From a virus: a stretch of DNA of 22,767 nt. Positions within the stretch are counted from its first letter, which is position 1; each line of letters begins with the position of its first letter. This document shows positions 12,603 through 18,280 of the stretch, piece by piece. The notes under the pieces are model-generated. The model saw only the letters and a program-made list of their open reading frames with translations, did no database searches and was not told where the DNA came from. Position numbers and translations under genes: made by a program. The DNA lies in IMG/VR virus record IMGVR_UViG_3300032050_000862, positions 1 to 22,767 of that record. One strand, 5' to 3'.

Positions 12603-12796
12603 TCATCCCCCAAAAAAGCCCGCTCATATCGGGCGGCGTGAAGATCTGTTTTCAGTTGTTCGATTTCGTTGACAGCTTCGCCCAGGGCCTTCTGTAGGTC
12701 CGCGATCCTGGCGAACAGGGCGGCGGTCCCGGTGAACCCTTCAGCATAAGCCAGGGCTTCAGCTTCCACGGCGGGCAGTTTCATAAAGTCAATCAT
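12596..12796 (-). CDS. 66-aa coiled-coil protein
   Basis: The product is a 66-aa, mostly helical protein. Residues 25-60 (LFARIADLQKALGEAVNEI, then EQLKTDLHAARYE) have a regular hydrophobic spacing expected of a coiled coil. It starts at ATG 12796, with AAAGGATGAAGCC as ribosome site; the TGA inside that site is the stop of the upstream gene. It overlaps the 28-aa peptide gene by 7 nt. This coiled-coil gene plus membrane-peptide pair superficially recalls Rz/spanin-type gene pairs, but there is no signal peptide or lipobox, so I do not assign it. Confidence 0.72.
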   Translation of the reverse strand: MIDFMKLPAVEAEALAYAEGFTGTAALFARIADLQKALGEAVNEIEQLKTDLHAARYERAFLGDEC

Positions 12797-12800
12797 GGCT

Positions 12801-13163
12801 TCATCCTTTCAACGGGTGTACAGGTTTTGGGTTTTGCGCGGCGTCCAGGACCTGGGCGAAACGATCTAAGCCGATACGGTCAACGGTTAGGTCCAGATCC
12901 ACCAGGGCAGCGGCGCGGGCCTGGGTTACGGTTAGGTCCCTGGACGATACAGGGACACCCTTGTAACTGGCGGTGACCCGGCAAACCCGATAACCGCCCA
13001 CGGGGTCCGATATCGTCCATTCACCCTTACCCGCCAGAACGGGGTCACGGTGCAAAGCTAACCGCCAGGACCTGGACCCCCTCATAAAAATGATCGGGTG
13101 ATACTGGACGGGTTCGCGCACGTCATTGGCGCGGATCATGTTGAAAATCAATTTTTTGGGCAT
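12801..13163 (-). CDS. 120-aa hypothetical protein
   Basis: A 120-aa basic protein with a beta-rich first half (IIFMRGSRSWRLALHRDP, GEWTISDPVGGYRVCRV) and a helical end (TQARAAALVDLDLTVDRI). It starts at ATG 13163 behind GAAAGGATGAAAAC. The stop of the upstream 227-aa gene lies within that ribosome site. I recognise no domain or catalytic motif. GC-rich codon use matches the rest of this operon. Confidence 0.75.
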   Translation of the reverse strand: MPKKLIFNMIRANDVREPVQYHPIIFMRGSRSWRLALHRDPVLAGKGEWTISDPVGGYRVCRVTASYKGVPVSSRDLTVTQARAAALVDLDLTVDRIGLDRFAQVLDAAQNPKPVHPLKG

Positions 13164-13167
13164 GTTT

Positions 13168-13851
13168 TCATCCTTTCAATATCGGGATCACCCGGCGGGC
13201 TTTCGCATCAGTGACGGCGGCGCGGGTCCCGTGGGCGCGAAACCCAATGATCACCTGGCGATCAGCGATAGCGCAAAGCCCGCAGGATTGACAAGTAACG
13301 TCGTCCCGGACCTGGGCAGGGCATACGATGATTGTCCGCCCAGCGGGGGTGTAAGTCTTTGGCGGGGTGTCCATTGGCACAATGGCGCACACTGGGCCGG
13401 CGTCAGCTTCAGCCAGGGAGTCAGCTTCCCCAGCATCATCAGCGGACAGGTTAACGGTGAAACCCCAGTCATTCGAGTGTCGGACCCAGTCCAGGGCGTC
13501 AGCGGTTTTCTTGTGGGTGTACGTGAACCCACGGCGTCCAATATTGGCGCGGACGATATCGCCCAGGGCGGCGGGGTCCAGATCTTCCCCGGATCCGGGC
13601 AGATCGCCCGCTACATTGTGACGCCATAGGGACCCAGCGGGCAGGGCGGCGATTGACGCGCAAAGATCCGCCAGGGATCCGCCCCTGGCGGGGACCTTGT
13701 CCCAGGTCATCCGGGTGTAATAGTCTTCAGCATAACAGTCCGCCCGATAATGCGGGCAGGACGGCGGGCAGGTGTCCCGCTCAGAATAAGTGACGGGGAT
13801 CGGTCCAGTTTTGCGATTAGCGGACACGGCGACGAAGTGATAGGCGGGCAT
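13168..13851 (-). CDS. Gp88-like cysteine-rich phage protein (DUF7227-like)
   Basis: A 227-aa protein resembling phage Gp88-type proteins. An N-terminal cluster C28-X3-C32-X6-C39 (DTCPPSCPHY, DCYAE) is followed by the conserved WRHNVAGDLPG (76-86) and FTYTHK (109-114). A second cluster has C177, C187, C190 and C193 (TCQSCGLCA). Such clusters may bind Fe-S or zinc. The first recalls the radical-SAM-like phage families but lacks the CX3CX2C spacing, so I do not call it radical SAM. The start ATG 13851 overlaps the upstream stop as TAATG and has AAAGGA 7 nt before it. The biochemical function is unknown to me. The family name is given from memory and needs a profile search. Confidence 0.78.
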   Translation of the reverse strand: MPAYHFVAVSANRKTGPIPVTYSERDTCPPSCPHYRADCYAEDYYTRMTWDKVPARGGSLADLCASIAALPAGSLWRHNVAGDLPGSGEDLDPAALGDIVRANIGRRGFTYTHKKTADALDWVRHSNDWGFTVNLSADDAGEADSLAEADAGPVCAIVPMDTPPKTYTPAGRTIIVCPAQVRDDVTCQSCGLCAIADRQVIIGFRAHGTRAAVTDAKARRVIPILKG

Positions 13852-14084
13852 TATTTAGTCCTTTCGAGGGCTTCAGTGATCAGGGCGGCGGCGTAAGTCA
13901 GGGACCCAGCGGCGCGCTTGTCGGAGAATTCGCAGCGGGGACCCTTTAGGCGGGCAGATCCTGACGTGATCGCGTCCAGGATGTAACGCAGGTCCTCAGG
14001 GTCCAGGTGAACCCCAGCAGGCGCGGGGTTGTCGGTAATGGTGACCAGGGTGAAGTGATCCCGCATAAATTTAGCGTCGATCAT
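13851..14084 (-). CDS. 77-aa hypothetical protein
   Basis: A 77-aa protein starting MIDAKFMRDHFTLVTI with a beta strand pair, then LDPEDLRYILDAI and LTYAAALITEAL helices. Mixed alpha/beta, no recognised domain. ATG 14084 is preceded by GGAAGGGGG about 9 nt upstream. It ends in TAA overlapping the next ATG by 1 nt, so translation of the Gp88-like gene is coupled to it. Confidence 0.72.
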   Translation of the reverse strand: MIDAKFMRDHFTLVTITDNPAPAGVHLDPEDLRYILDAITSGSARLKGPRCEFSDKRAAGSLTYAAALITEALERTK

Positions 14085-14086
14085 AA

Positions 14087-14395
14087 TCAGGCCCCCTTCC
14101 TGGCGGACACGCGCACCACGTGAAACGGTGCACCCTGGGCGGTGTGCGCGGTGATCAATTGGCGTGAGGGGTTGAATTTAGCGGCGACGGCTTCCCAGTC
14201 GATCGTCTCACGTCCTGGGCAGAACGAAACAGCGACACGGTGCGCGGTGCCTTCGATCGCGGGCAGATCCGCAGCGATCAATTCAGCCTTGAGGGCCTTT
14301 TCTTCAGCGGACAGATCCGCCATCTGGGCTTTGATCGCAGCGAGTCGATCGACAAGGGCGGACAGGATTACAGGGGTTTTGACAGGGGCATTCAT
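14087..14395 (-). CDS. 102-aa phage protein with N-terminal coiled coil
   Basis: The 102-aa product has a charged helix at 12-42 (LVDRLAAIKAQMADLSAEEK, then ALKAELIA), then a short basic beta region around RVAVSFCPGRETIDWEAV and a final strand FHVVRVSARKG. This helix-plus-beta pattern recurs in small phage proteins that sit near recombination or replication genes (recollection). It starts at ATG 14395 behind CTGGAGATCCT, the ribosome site style of the replication operon rather than the GAAAGGA style of its neighbours. The function is unknown. Confidence 0.78.
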   Translation of the reverse strand: MNAPVKTPVILSALVDRLAAIKAQMADLSAEEKALKAELIAADLPAIEGTAHRVAVSFCPGRETIDWEAVAAKFNPSRQLITAHTAQGAPFHVVRVSARKGA

Positions 14396-14412
14396 GAGGA
14401 TCTCCAGTTACA

Positions 14413-14426
14413 GGGTTACGGGTTAC
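14413..14426. repeat. Two tandem GGGTTAC heptamers
   Basis: Two perfect tandem GGGTTAC copies overlap the TAA of the 46-aa membrane protein gene; GTTACA precedes and GGG follows. The same heptamer is tripled at 14833-14853. Confidence 0.75.
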
Positions 14427-14563
14427 AGGGAAAAGAGAACAACGGTCAACAGGTAGACAACGATCAGCGCCAGGGCAGCGCCTGCCCAGATCGCCAGGGC
14501 TGAGGGTTCGCGGTCAACGGGCTGAGGGTGCAGGTCGATGTAGTGCAAAGAATGACGGTTCAT
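14423..14563 (-). CDS. 46-aa single-span (tail-anchored) membrane protein
   Basis: A 46-codon gene with a polar N-terminus (MNRHSLHYIDLHPQPVDREP) and a C-terminal hydrophobic stretch at 21-46 (SALAIWAGAALALIVVYLL and then TVVLFSL) that should span the membrane once. ATG 14563 overlaps the upstream TGA (ATGA) and has AAGGGG 8 nt before it. It ends in TAA within the GGGTTAC repeats. The topology suggests the N-terminus stays cytoplasmic. The function is unknown; membrane-acting superinfection or lysis roles are possibilities only. Confidence 0.7.
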   Translation of the reverse strand: MNRHSLHYIDLHPQPVDREPSALAIWAGAALALIVVYLLTVVLFSL

Positions 14564-14817
14564 GATTGCACCCCTTCGATTGCAGCGGCTTGACGTTCAA
14601 GCCAGGGCAGATCAGCCAGGGGAAAATCCGAACAGTCAATTTCACCCAGCACATGATGTGCCGGGTTGACGTTACAAAAAAGATCCATCACGTTAAATTG
14701 CTGACCGTAGGCCAAGACAATTTGAGCGCGGGCAATTGCAGCAGTCGCAGCGGTGGCGCGGGCGTATTCGATGCGGGGTCCGCGCTTGTCAATGATTTGA
14801 AATTCGAATTGTTTCAT
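14560..14817 (-). CDS. 85-aa hypothetical protein, first gene of the accessory operon
   Basis: An 85-aa protein with an N-terminal beta strand (MKQFEFQIIDKRG), an Ala-rich helix (ATAATAAIARAQIVLAYGQQ) and a C-terminal DCSDFPLADLPWL segment. No domain is recognised, although proteins beginning with this FEFQ...AR...AQ pattern are familiar from phages. It starts at ATG 14817 behind GAAAGGACCTGATC. The leader carries three GGGTTAC heptamers and a TATAAT box. It is the promoter-proximal gene of the leftward accessory operon. Confidence 0.75.
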   Translation of the reverse strand: MKQFEFQIIDKRGPRIEYARATAATAAIARAQIVLAYGQQFNVMDLFCNVNPAHHVLGEIDCSDFPLADLPWLERQAAAIEGVQS

Positions 14818-14832
14818 GATCAGGTCCTTTCG

Positions 14833-14853
14833 GGGTTACGGGTTACGGGTTAC
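14833..14853. repeat. Three tandem GGGTTAC heptamers
   Basis: Three perfect tandem copies of GGGTTAC in the leader of the 85-aa gene, just upstream of its GAAAGGA ribosome site. Confidence 0.85.
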
Positions 14854-14881
14854 AGGGTGCCGGATTTGTTCCGGTGATGAA

Positions 14882-14916
14882 ATTATAACCCAGCGGGTTT
14901 GATGCTTTTCTGTCAC
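14882..14916 (-). promoter_or_regulatory. Possible leftward promoter of the accessory operon
   Basis: On the minus strand a perfect TATAAT lies at 14887-14882. The only -35-like hexamer, GTGACA (14916-14911), is 23 nt away, which is too long for a normal promoter; at 17 nt only GAAAAG is found. Palindrome 1 (14887-14899) overlaps the -10 by one base and fills the spacer, so the site would be controlled by whatever binds the palindromes. Confidence 0.4.
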
Positions 14917-14977
14917 TTATGCGACAAGTGAACAAATAACCCAGCGGGTAACGATCCCGGGGTGCTTTTTGGGGGTG

Positions 14978-15090
14978 GTGACAATGTGCCCTTTTGGTTC
15001 TAGGGGTTTGTTTTGTAGTTTGCTTAATCCTTGTGCAATTTGAAAAGTCTCTTATTTTCGCCTTGCCTGCGCGAAAGGGCACATTGTCAC
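14978..15090. repeat. Perfect 17-bp inverted repeat around an AT-richer spacer
   Basis: GTGACAATGTGCCCTTT (14978-14994) is the exact reverse complement of AAAGGGCACATTGTCAC (15074-15090). The 79-bp spacer is clearly more AT-rich than the surrounding DNA and includes a T-rich stretch (15006-15023). It may be an origin element, a pair of operators or the stem of a long hairpin. Confidence 0.85.
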
Positions 15091-15109
15091 AATCGGCCTC
15101 AATCGGCCT
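15090..15109. repeat. Two tandem CAATCGGCCT 10-mers
   Basis: CAATCGGCCT is perfectly duplicated at 15090-15099 and 15100-15109. It begins on the last base of the 17-bp inverted repeat and is followed 5 bp later by palindrome 3. Confidence 0.8.
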
Positions 15110-15469
15110 ATTTTGGCCCACTGGGTGCACGGTTGCCGTCAATCCCTTGACCCACTGGGGCATAAACTCTAACCCACTGGGTGCGGTGCCTGATCCACTG
15201 GGTGCGCGGTTTCGCCGCCCGCTTTGCCCCGGGCACCGGCACCCACTGGGTGCGCGGGTGCCGTGGGTTGCCGTGCCCACTGGGTGCGCGGCGCGGCGGT
15301 ATCGATCCCCGGCGCGATGGCGCGATCAACGGCGGCGCGGCGCAAAGCATAAACCGTGCCAGCGGTTCGATGGGGGCGGGTGAGGGCCGGAGCGAGGTGG
15401 GCCGCTGGCCGGGAGGTATCACAGAAACTCTGAAAATTTTTTAGAAAATCAAAAACCCAGTGGGTTCCA

Positions 15470-15498
15470 TAGACACCGTGAAAATACCGTAGTACACT
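15470..15498 (+). promoter_or_regulatory. Rightward promoter of the packaging operon
   Basis: TAGACA (15470-15475) and TACACT (15493-15498) are 17 nt apart, preceded by palindrome 9 and an A/T-rich UP-like stretch. Transcription would start near 15505, only a few bases before the small terminase ATG at 15508, so the message might be nearly leaderless. Confidence 0.5.
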
Positions 15499-15507
15499 GA
15501 AGGCACT

Positions 15508-16077
15508 ATGAAACAAGGAAACACTGATTTCGTAGGCACGGCTGTCGCCAGTGAGAACCAACTGCCAAACTGGCTAACCGTGCCCGACCCAGCCCCCATC
15601 AAACCCTCGAAAGAGGCAAGGGCGCTGCTGCATGTCGAATATGAGCAGATATTTGAGCGTGTTGTGGAGGACATCTACCGGGGCCGATCCCTGCAATCCT
15701 TGATCGAAGATGACTACCGGGCCATCTCGTATGAGGACTTCCTGCGCTGGGTCAAGCGCGAACCCACCCGCCATGAACGATTCAAGGAAGCGCAGGAGAT
15801 GCGTACTGAGTTTCTTGCGGGAGAAATCCTTGAGATTGCCGATGGGGTCGAGGCCATCGACGCCAACTCGAACGACACGGTGAACAGGGACAAGCTGCGC
15901 ATCGACACGCGCAAGTGGCTCATGAGCGCACACAACAAGAAACGCTACGGCGAGATCAAGCAGGTTGAACTCGGCGGCACCATCTCCATCACTGAGGCGC
16001 TGGCGCAGGCCCAAGCCCGGGTGATCGAGGGTGAGGTGATTGACGTATCCGATGTAACCCCTCGACTGGAGAACTGA
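15508..16077 (+). CDS. terS: Terminase small subunit
   Basis: A 189-aa small terminase, which recognises the packaging site and loads the large subunit. The family signature is present: a helix-turn-helix-like region at 55-85 (IYRGRSLQSLIEDDYRAIS), then REPTRHERFKEAQEMRTEFL and the closing RIDTRKWLMSAHNKKRYGE (131-149), followed by a beta/helix oligomer-type tail KQVELGGTISITEALAQA. ATG 15508 has GAAGG 4 nt upstream, a tight spacing, and lies beside the predicted transcript start. It is the first gene of the rightward operon and overlaps the next gene by 1 nt (TGATG). Confidence 0.88.
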   Translation: MKQGNTDFVGTAVASENQLPNWLTVPDPAPIKPSKEARALLHVEYEQIFERVVEDIYRGRSLQSLIEDDYRAISYEDFLRWVKREPTRHERFKEAQEMRTEFLAGEILEIADGVEAIDANSNDTVNRDKLRIDTRKWLMSAHNKKRYGEIKQVELGGTISITEALAQAQARVIEGEVIDVSDVTPRLEN

Positions 16078-16178
16078 TGATGCGCAAACGCTGGATGAAG
16101 ACCATGCTGGCTGCGTATGCGCTGTCGATGGTGCTTGGCCTGTGGGCACTGGTTGAACTGATTGCAAGGACGATTTGA
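16077..16178 (+). CDS. 33-aa membrane peptide between the terminase genes
   Basis: A 33-codon frame starting at ATG 16077 has a positive N-terminus (MMRKRWMK) and one hydrophobic span (TMLAAYALSMVLGLWALVEL), ending IARTI. The start overlaps the small terminase TGA, and the TGA (16176-16178) overlaps the large terminase ATG (TGATG), so the gap is exactly filled by a coupled ORF. The arrangement predicts an N-in single-span peptide. A holin-like or packaging-related role is speculation. Confidence 0.6.
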   Translation: MMRKRWMKTMLAAYALSMVLGLWALVELIARTI

Positions 16179-17719
16179 TGCAAAAACCCCGGTACAGCCC
16201 AGAAGACGAGCAGACGCTCATGGCCCAGCTTTGGAGTCCTGCCCTCAAGGACGACCCCGAGGCGTTTGTGCTGTTCGCGTTTCCTTGGGGGCAGAAGAAC
16301 ACCCCACTCGAACACTTCAAAGCCCCGCGCACATGGCAGCGTAGAGCACTGCGCAGGATACGGGACTTCATCAAAGAGAACCGGGGCAAGCAGAGCAACG
16401 ACGAGTTGATCGACGCGCTGCGCAGGGCTGTGTCCTCTGGCCGGGGGGTGGGGAAGTCTGCCCTCGTGTCGTGGCTGATCCTGTGGATGCTGACCACTCG
16501 CATCGGCTCCAGCGTGATCGTGTCGGCCAACAGCGAGAACCAGTTGCGCAAAGTGACATGGGGTGAGTTGACCAAATGGGTCACGATGGCGATCAATGCC
16601 CACTGGTGGGAACCCACGGCCACGAGCCTGACCCCGGCCAACTGGTTGACCGAACTGGTCGAGCGTGACCTGCGCAAAGGCACCCGGTACTGGGGTGCCG
16701 AGGGCAAACTGTGGAGCGAGGAGAACCCAGACGCCTATGCCGGTGTGCACAACATGGACGGCATGATGGTGATCTTCGACGAGGCCAGCGGTATTCCAGA
16801 CTCGATCTGGTCCGTGGCTGCGGGCTTCTTTACCGAGAACATCTTGGACCGGTACTGGCTGGCGTTTAGCAACGGTCGTCGCAACACCGGGTACTTCTAC
16901 GAGGCCGTGGACGGCAGCAAGCGGGAGTTCTGGGAGAGCGAGAAGATTGACGCCCGCACAGTCGAGGGCACCGACAAGACCATCTACCAGCAGATCATCA
17001 ACGAGTATGGTGAGGACTCGGACGAGGCGCGGGTCGAGGTCTATGGAGACTTCCCCAAGTCGGGCCAAGACCAGTTCATTGCACCGCACCTTGTCGATGA
17101 CGCCATGAAGCGGGCGCTGCACAAGGACATGACCGCGCCCATCATCATCGGCGTGGACCCGGCCCGGGGCGGCATGGACAGCACCGTGATTGCCGTGCGC
17201 CAAGGGCGGGACATCGTGGCGATCAAGCGGTTCCGTGGTGACGACACCATGACCACCGTGGGCCACGTCATCGACGCCATCGAGGAGTACCGGCCAGCAC
17301 TGACCGTGATCGACGAGGGTGGGCTGGGCTACGGCATCCTTGACAGATTGACCGAGCAGAAGTACAAAGTGCGCGGGGTCAACTTCGGCTGGAAGGCCAA
17401 GAACCCGGTGATGTGGGGCAACAAGCGGGCCGAGATTTGGGGAGCCATGCGCGACTGGGTGAAGACAGCCAGCTTGCCGCAGGACAGGTTGCTGAAAAGC
17501 GATCTGACCGGTCCGATGAAAAAGCCCAACTCGGCTGGCACCATCTTCTTGGAAGGTAAAAAGGAGATGAAAGCCCGTGGAGTTGCGTCACCGGATGCGG
17601 CTGACGCCATCGCTGTGACATTCGCGTACCCCGTGGCACATCGGGAGTACAATGACCGCACAATCACCCGGCGCAACGCTCAAAACGGTGCGGCCACAAC
17701 TTCATGGATGGGATCGTGA
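16178..17719 (+). CDS. terL: Terminase large subunit
   Basis: A 513-aa packaging motor. The ATPase has Walker A GRGVGKSA (88-95), Walker B MVIFDEA (197-203) and the coupling motif LAFSNGRR (228-235). The C-terminal RNase H-like nuclease shows D327 in GVDPARGGMD, D379 in VIDEGG, and D473/D476 in SPDAADAIA. All catalytic acids are present, and the length is usual. The ATG at 16178 is chosen over an in-frame TTG at 16175 because it overlaps the peptide stop as TGATG. It translocates and cuts DNA at the portal. Confidence 0.95.
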   Translation: MQKPRYSPEDEQTLMAQLWSPALKDDPEAFVLFAFPWGQKNTPLEHFKAPRTWQRRALRRIRDFIKENRGKQSNDELIDALRRAVSSGRGVGKSALVSWLILWMLTTRIGSSVIVSANSENQLRKVTWGELTKWVTMAINAHWWEPTATSLTPANWLTELVERDLRKGTRYWGAEGKLWSEENPDAYAGVHNMDGMMVIFDEASGIPDSIWSVAAGFFTENILDRYWLAFSNGRRNTGYFYEAVDGSKREFWESEKIDARTVEGTDKTIYQQIINEYGEDSDEARVEVYGDFPKSGQDQFIAPHLVDDAMKRALHKDMTAPIIIGVDPARGGMDSTVIAVRQGRDIVAIKRFRGDDTMTTVGHVIDAIEEYRPALTVIDEGGLGYGILDRLTEQKYKVRGVNFGWKAKNPVMWGNKRAEIWGAMRDWVKTASLPQDRLLKSDLTGPMKKPNSAGTIFLEGKKEMKARGVASPDAADAIAVTFAYPVAHREYNDRTITRRNAQNGAATTSWMGS

Positions 17720-17883
17720 TGGCTACCAAACCCGGACTCTACGCCAACATCAACGCCAAACGCGCCCGCATCGCAGCGGGTTCTGGCGAGAAAATGCGCA
17801 AAGCTGGCGCTGCTGGCGCACCCACCAACAAAGACTTCAAAGAGTCTGCCAAAACGGCCAAAAAGCCAGCCAAGGGGAAGTGA
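17719..17883 (+). CDS. 54-aa basic phage protein after terL
   Basis: A 54-aa highly basic protein (MATKPGLYANINAKRARIAA, later AKKPAKGK), lacking hydrophobic core or motifs and probably disordered or nucleic-acid binding. ATG 17719 overlaps the terL TGA (TGATG), and its TGA overlaps the next ATG. I recall near-identical small proteins in this position in many phages, with no known function. Confidence 0.8.
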   Translation: MATKPGLYANINAKRARIAAGSGEKMRKAGAAGAPTNKDFKESAKTAKKPAKGK

Positions 17884-18035
17884 TGCCACTCGTCAAGTCA
17901 CCCTCAAAAGAGGCGTTTCGCAAGAACGTCAAGGCCGAAGTAGCCGCTGGCAAGCCCCAAAAACAAGCAGTTGCGATTGCCTATTCTGTCAAGCGCGAAG
18001 CTGCCGAAAAACCCACAATGAAGCCCAAAAAATGA
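17883..18035 (+). CDS. 50-aa basic helical phage protein
   Basis: A 50-aa protein, MPLVKSPSKEAFRKNVKAEV then AAGKPQKQAVAIAYSVKREA and a KPKK tail. The GKPxKQAxAIAYxxKR pattern recurs in small phage proteins near the portal. It starts at ATG 17883, overlapping the preceding TGA, and ends in TGA overlapping the ATG of the GroES-like gene (ATGA). A longer frame reaching back to 17652 is only the shadow of terL. The function is unknown; likely a packaging or head accessory. Confidence 0.8.
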   Translation: MPLVKSPSKEAFRKNVKAEVAAGKPQKQAVAIAYSVKREAAEKPTMKPKK

Positions 18036-18280
18036 CCATTCAAGCCCTGCAAGACTGCCTGATTGTGCGCCCAGACATGGAGAAACACGAACTTTTCATC
18101 CTTTTGAAACAGAAACAAACGGGCACAGGTGTGGTAATCTCCGCTGGCCCAGACGCCAAAGACGTGAAAGTCGGCGACAAAGTGCTATTTGGTGATTCCA
18201 TCGGTCAGGACTTAAAATGGGAAGGTGACAACCTTCTGGTCATGAGGGAATCACACACCCTCGGAGTATTTGACGCATGA
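18032..18280 (+). CDS. GroES-like co-chaperonin (Cpn10 fold)
   Basis: An 82-aa protein with the Cpn10 barrel pattern: ALQDCLIVRPD at the start, GTGVVISAGPDAKDVKVGDKVLFG in the centre and LLVMRESHTLGVFD at the end. The mobile loop region (17-31, EKHELFILLKQKQTG) has hydrophobic residues where GroES has Ile-Val-Leu. By analogy with T4 gp31 it may replace host GroES so that GroEL can fold a phage head protein. It lies between terL accessory genes and the portal, overlapping both neighbours by 4 nt. Confidence 0.85.
   Translation: MTIQALQDCLIVRPDMEKHELFILLKQKQTGTGVVISAGPDAKDVKVGDKVLFGDSIGQDLKWEGDNLLVMRESHTLGVFDA

Larger units (their letters stand above)
14887..15466. repeat. Nine 13-bp palindromic sites (NNCCC-N3-GGGKN type)
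   Basis: Sites begin at 14887, 14938, 15115, 15149, 15171, 15192, 15240, 15274 and 15454. Sites 1 and 2 read AACCC-AGC-GGGTT/A. Sites 3-8 share (C)CC-ACT-GGG, and five of them continue TGCGCGG or close variants. Site 7 is the perfect palindrome CACCC-ACT-GGGTG; site 9 is AACCC-AGT-GGGTT. Site 1 abuts the leftward -10 and site 9 ends 3 bp before the rightward -35. Several spacings are 21-22 or 34 bp. Confidence 0.85.
14818..15507. other. 690-bp divergent non-coding control region
   Basis: No credible gene lies here: open frames are translations of the palindrome repeats. It holds, left to right, three GGGTTAC heptamers, a leftward TATAAT box, two AACCC-AGC-GGGT palindromes, an inverted pair TCACTT/AAGTGA near 14915-14932, a perfect 17-bp inverted repeat around an AT-richer spacer, two tandem 10-mers, six CCACTGGG-type palindromes, a GC-rich stretch (15287-15420), an A/T-rich stretch (15428-15455), a ninth palindrome and the packaging operon promoter. 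Together this suggests an operator array or replication origin. Confidence 0.8.

Noticed and set aside
12520-12606. A 46-codon frame starting at ATG 12606 and running through the terminator
   Set aside because: It is Pro/Arg-rich, crosses the hairpin, and conflicts with the better hydrophobic peptide frame starting at 12602.
12516-12796. Rz/Rz1-like spanin pair
   Set aside because: The 66-aa protein has a coil but no signal peptide or lipobox, and there is no endolysin or holin nearby.
13168-13851. True radical-SAM enzyme
   Set aside because: The first cysteine spacing is CX3CX6C, not CX3CX2C, so no radical-SAM call is justified.
14887-15466. CRISPR array
   Set aside because: The repeats are 13-bp palindromes with irregular spacing (21 to 180 bp) and no conserved direct repeat of 23 bp or more.
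14843-15561. Open frames translating the palindrome array, with repeated HPVG, THWV or APSG patterns
   Set aside because: The protein repeats come from the repeated DNA palindrome read in different frames. There is no ribosome site and no composition typical of the neighbouring genes.
15574-17266. Long minus-strand open frames of 377 and 425 codons opposite the terminase genes
   Set aside because: They are antisense to two genes with clear terminase motifs, and their composition is the mirror of the real codon use. There is no ribosome site or domain.
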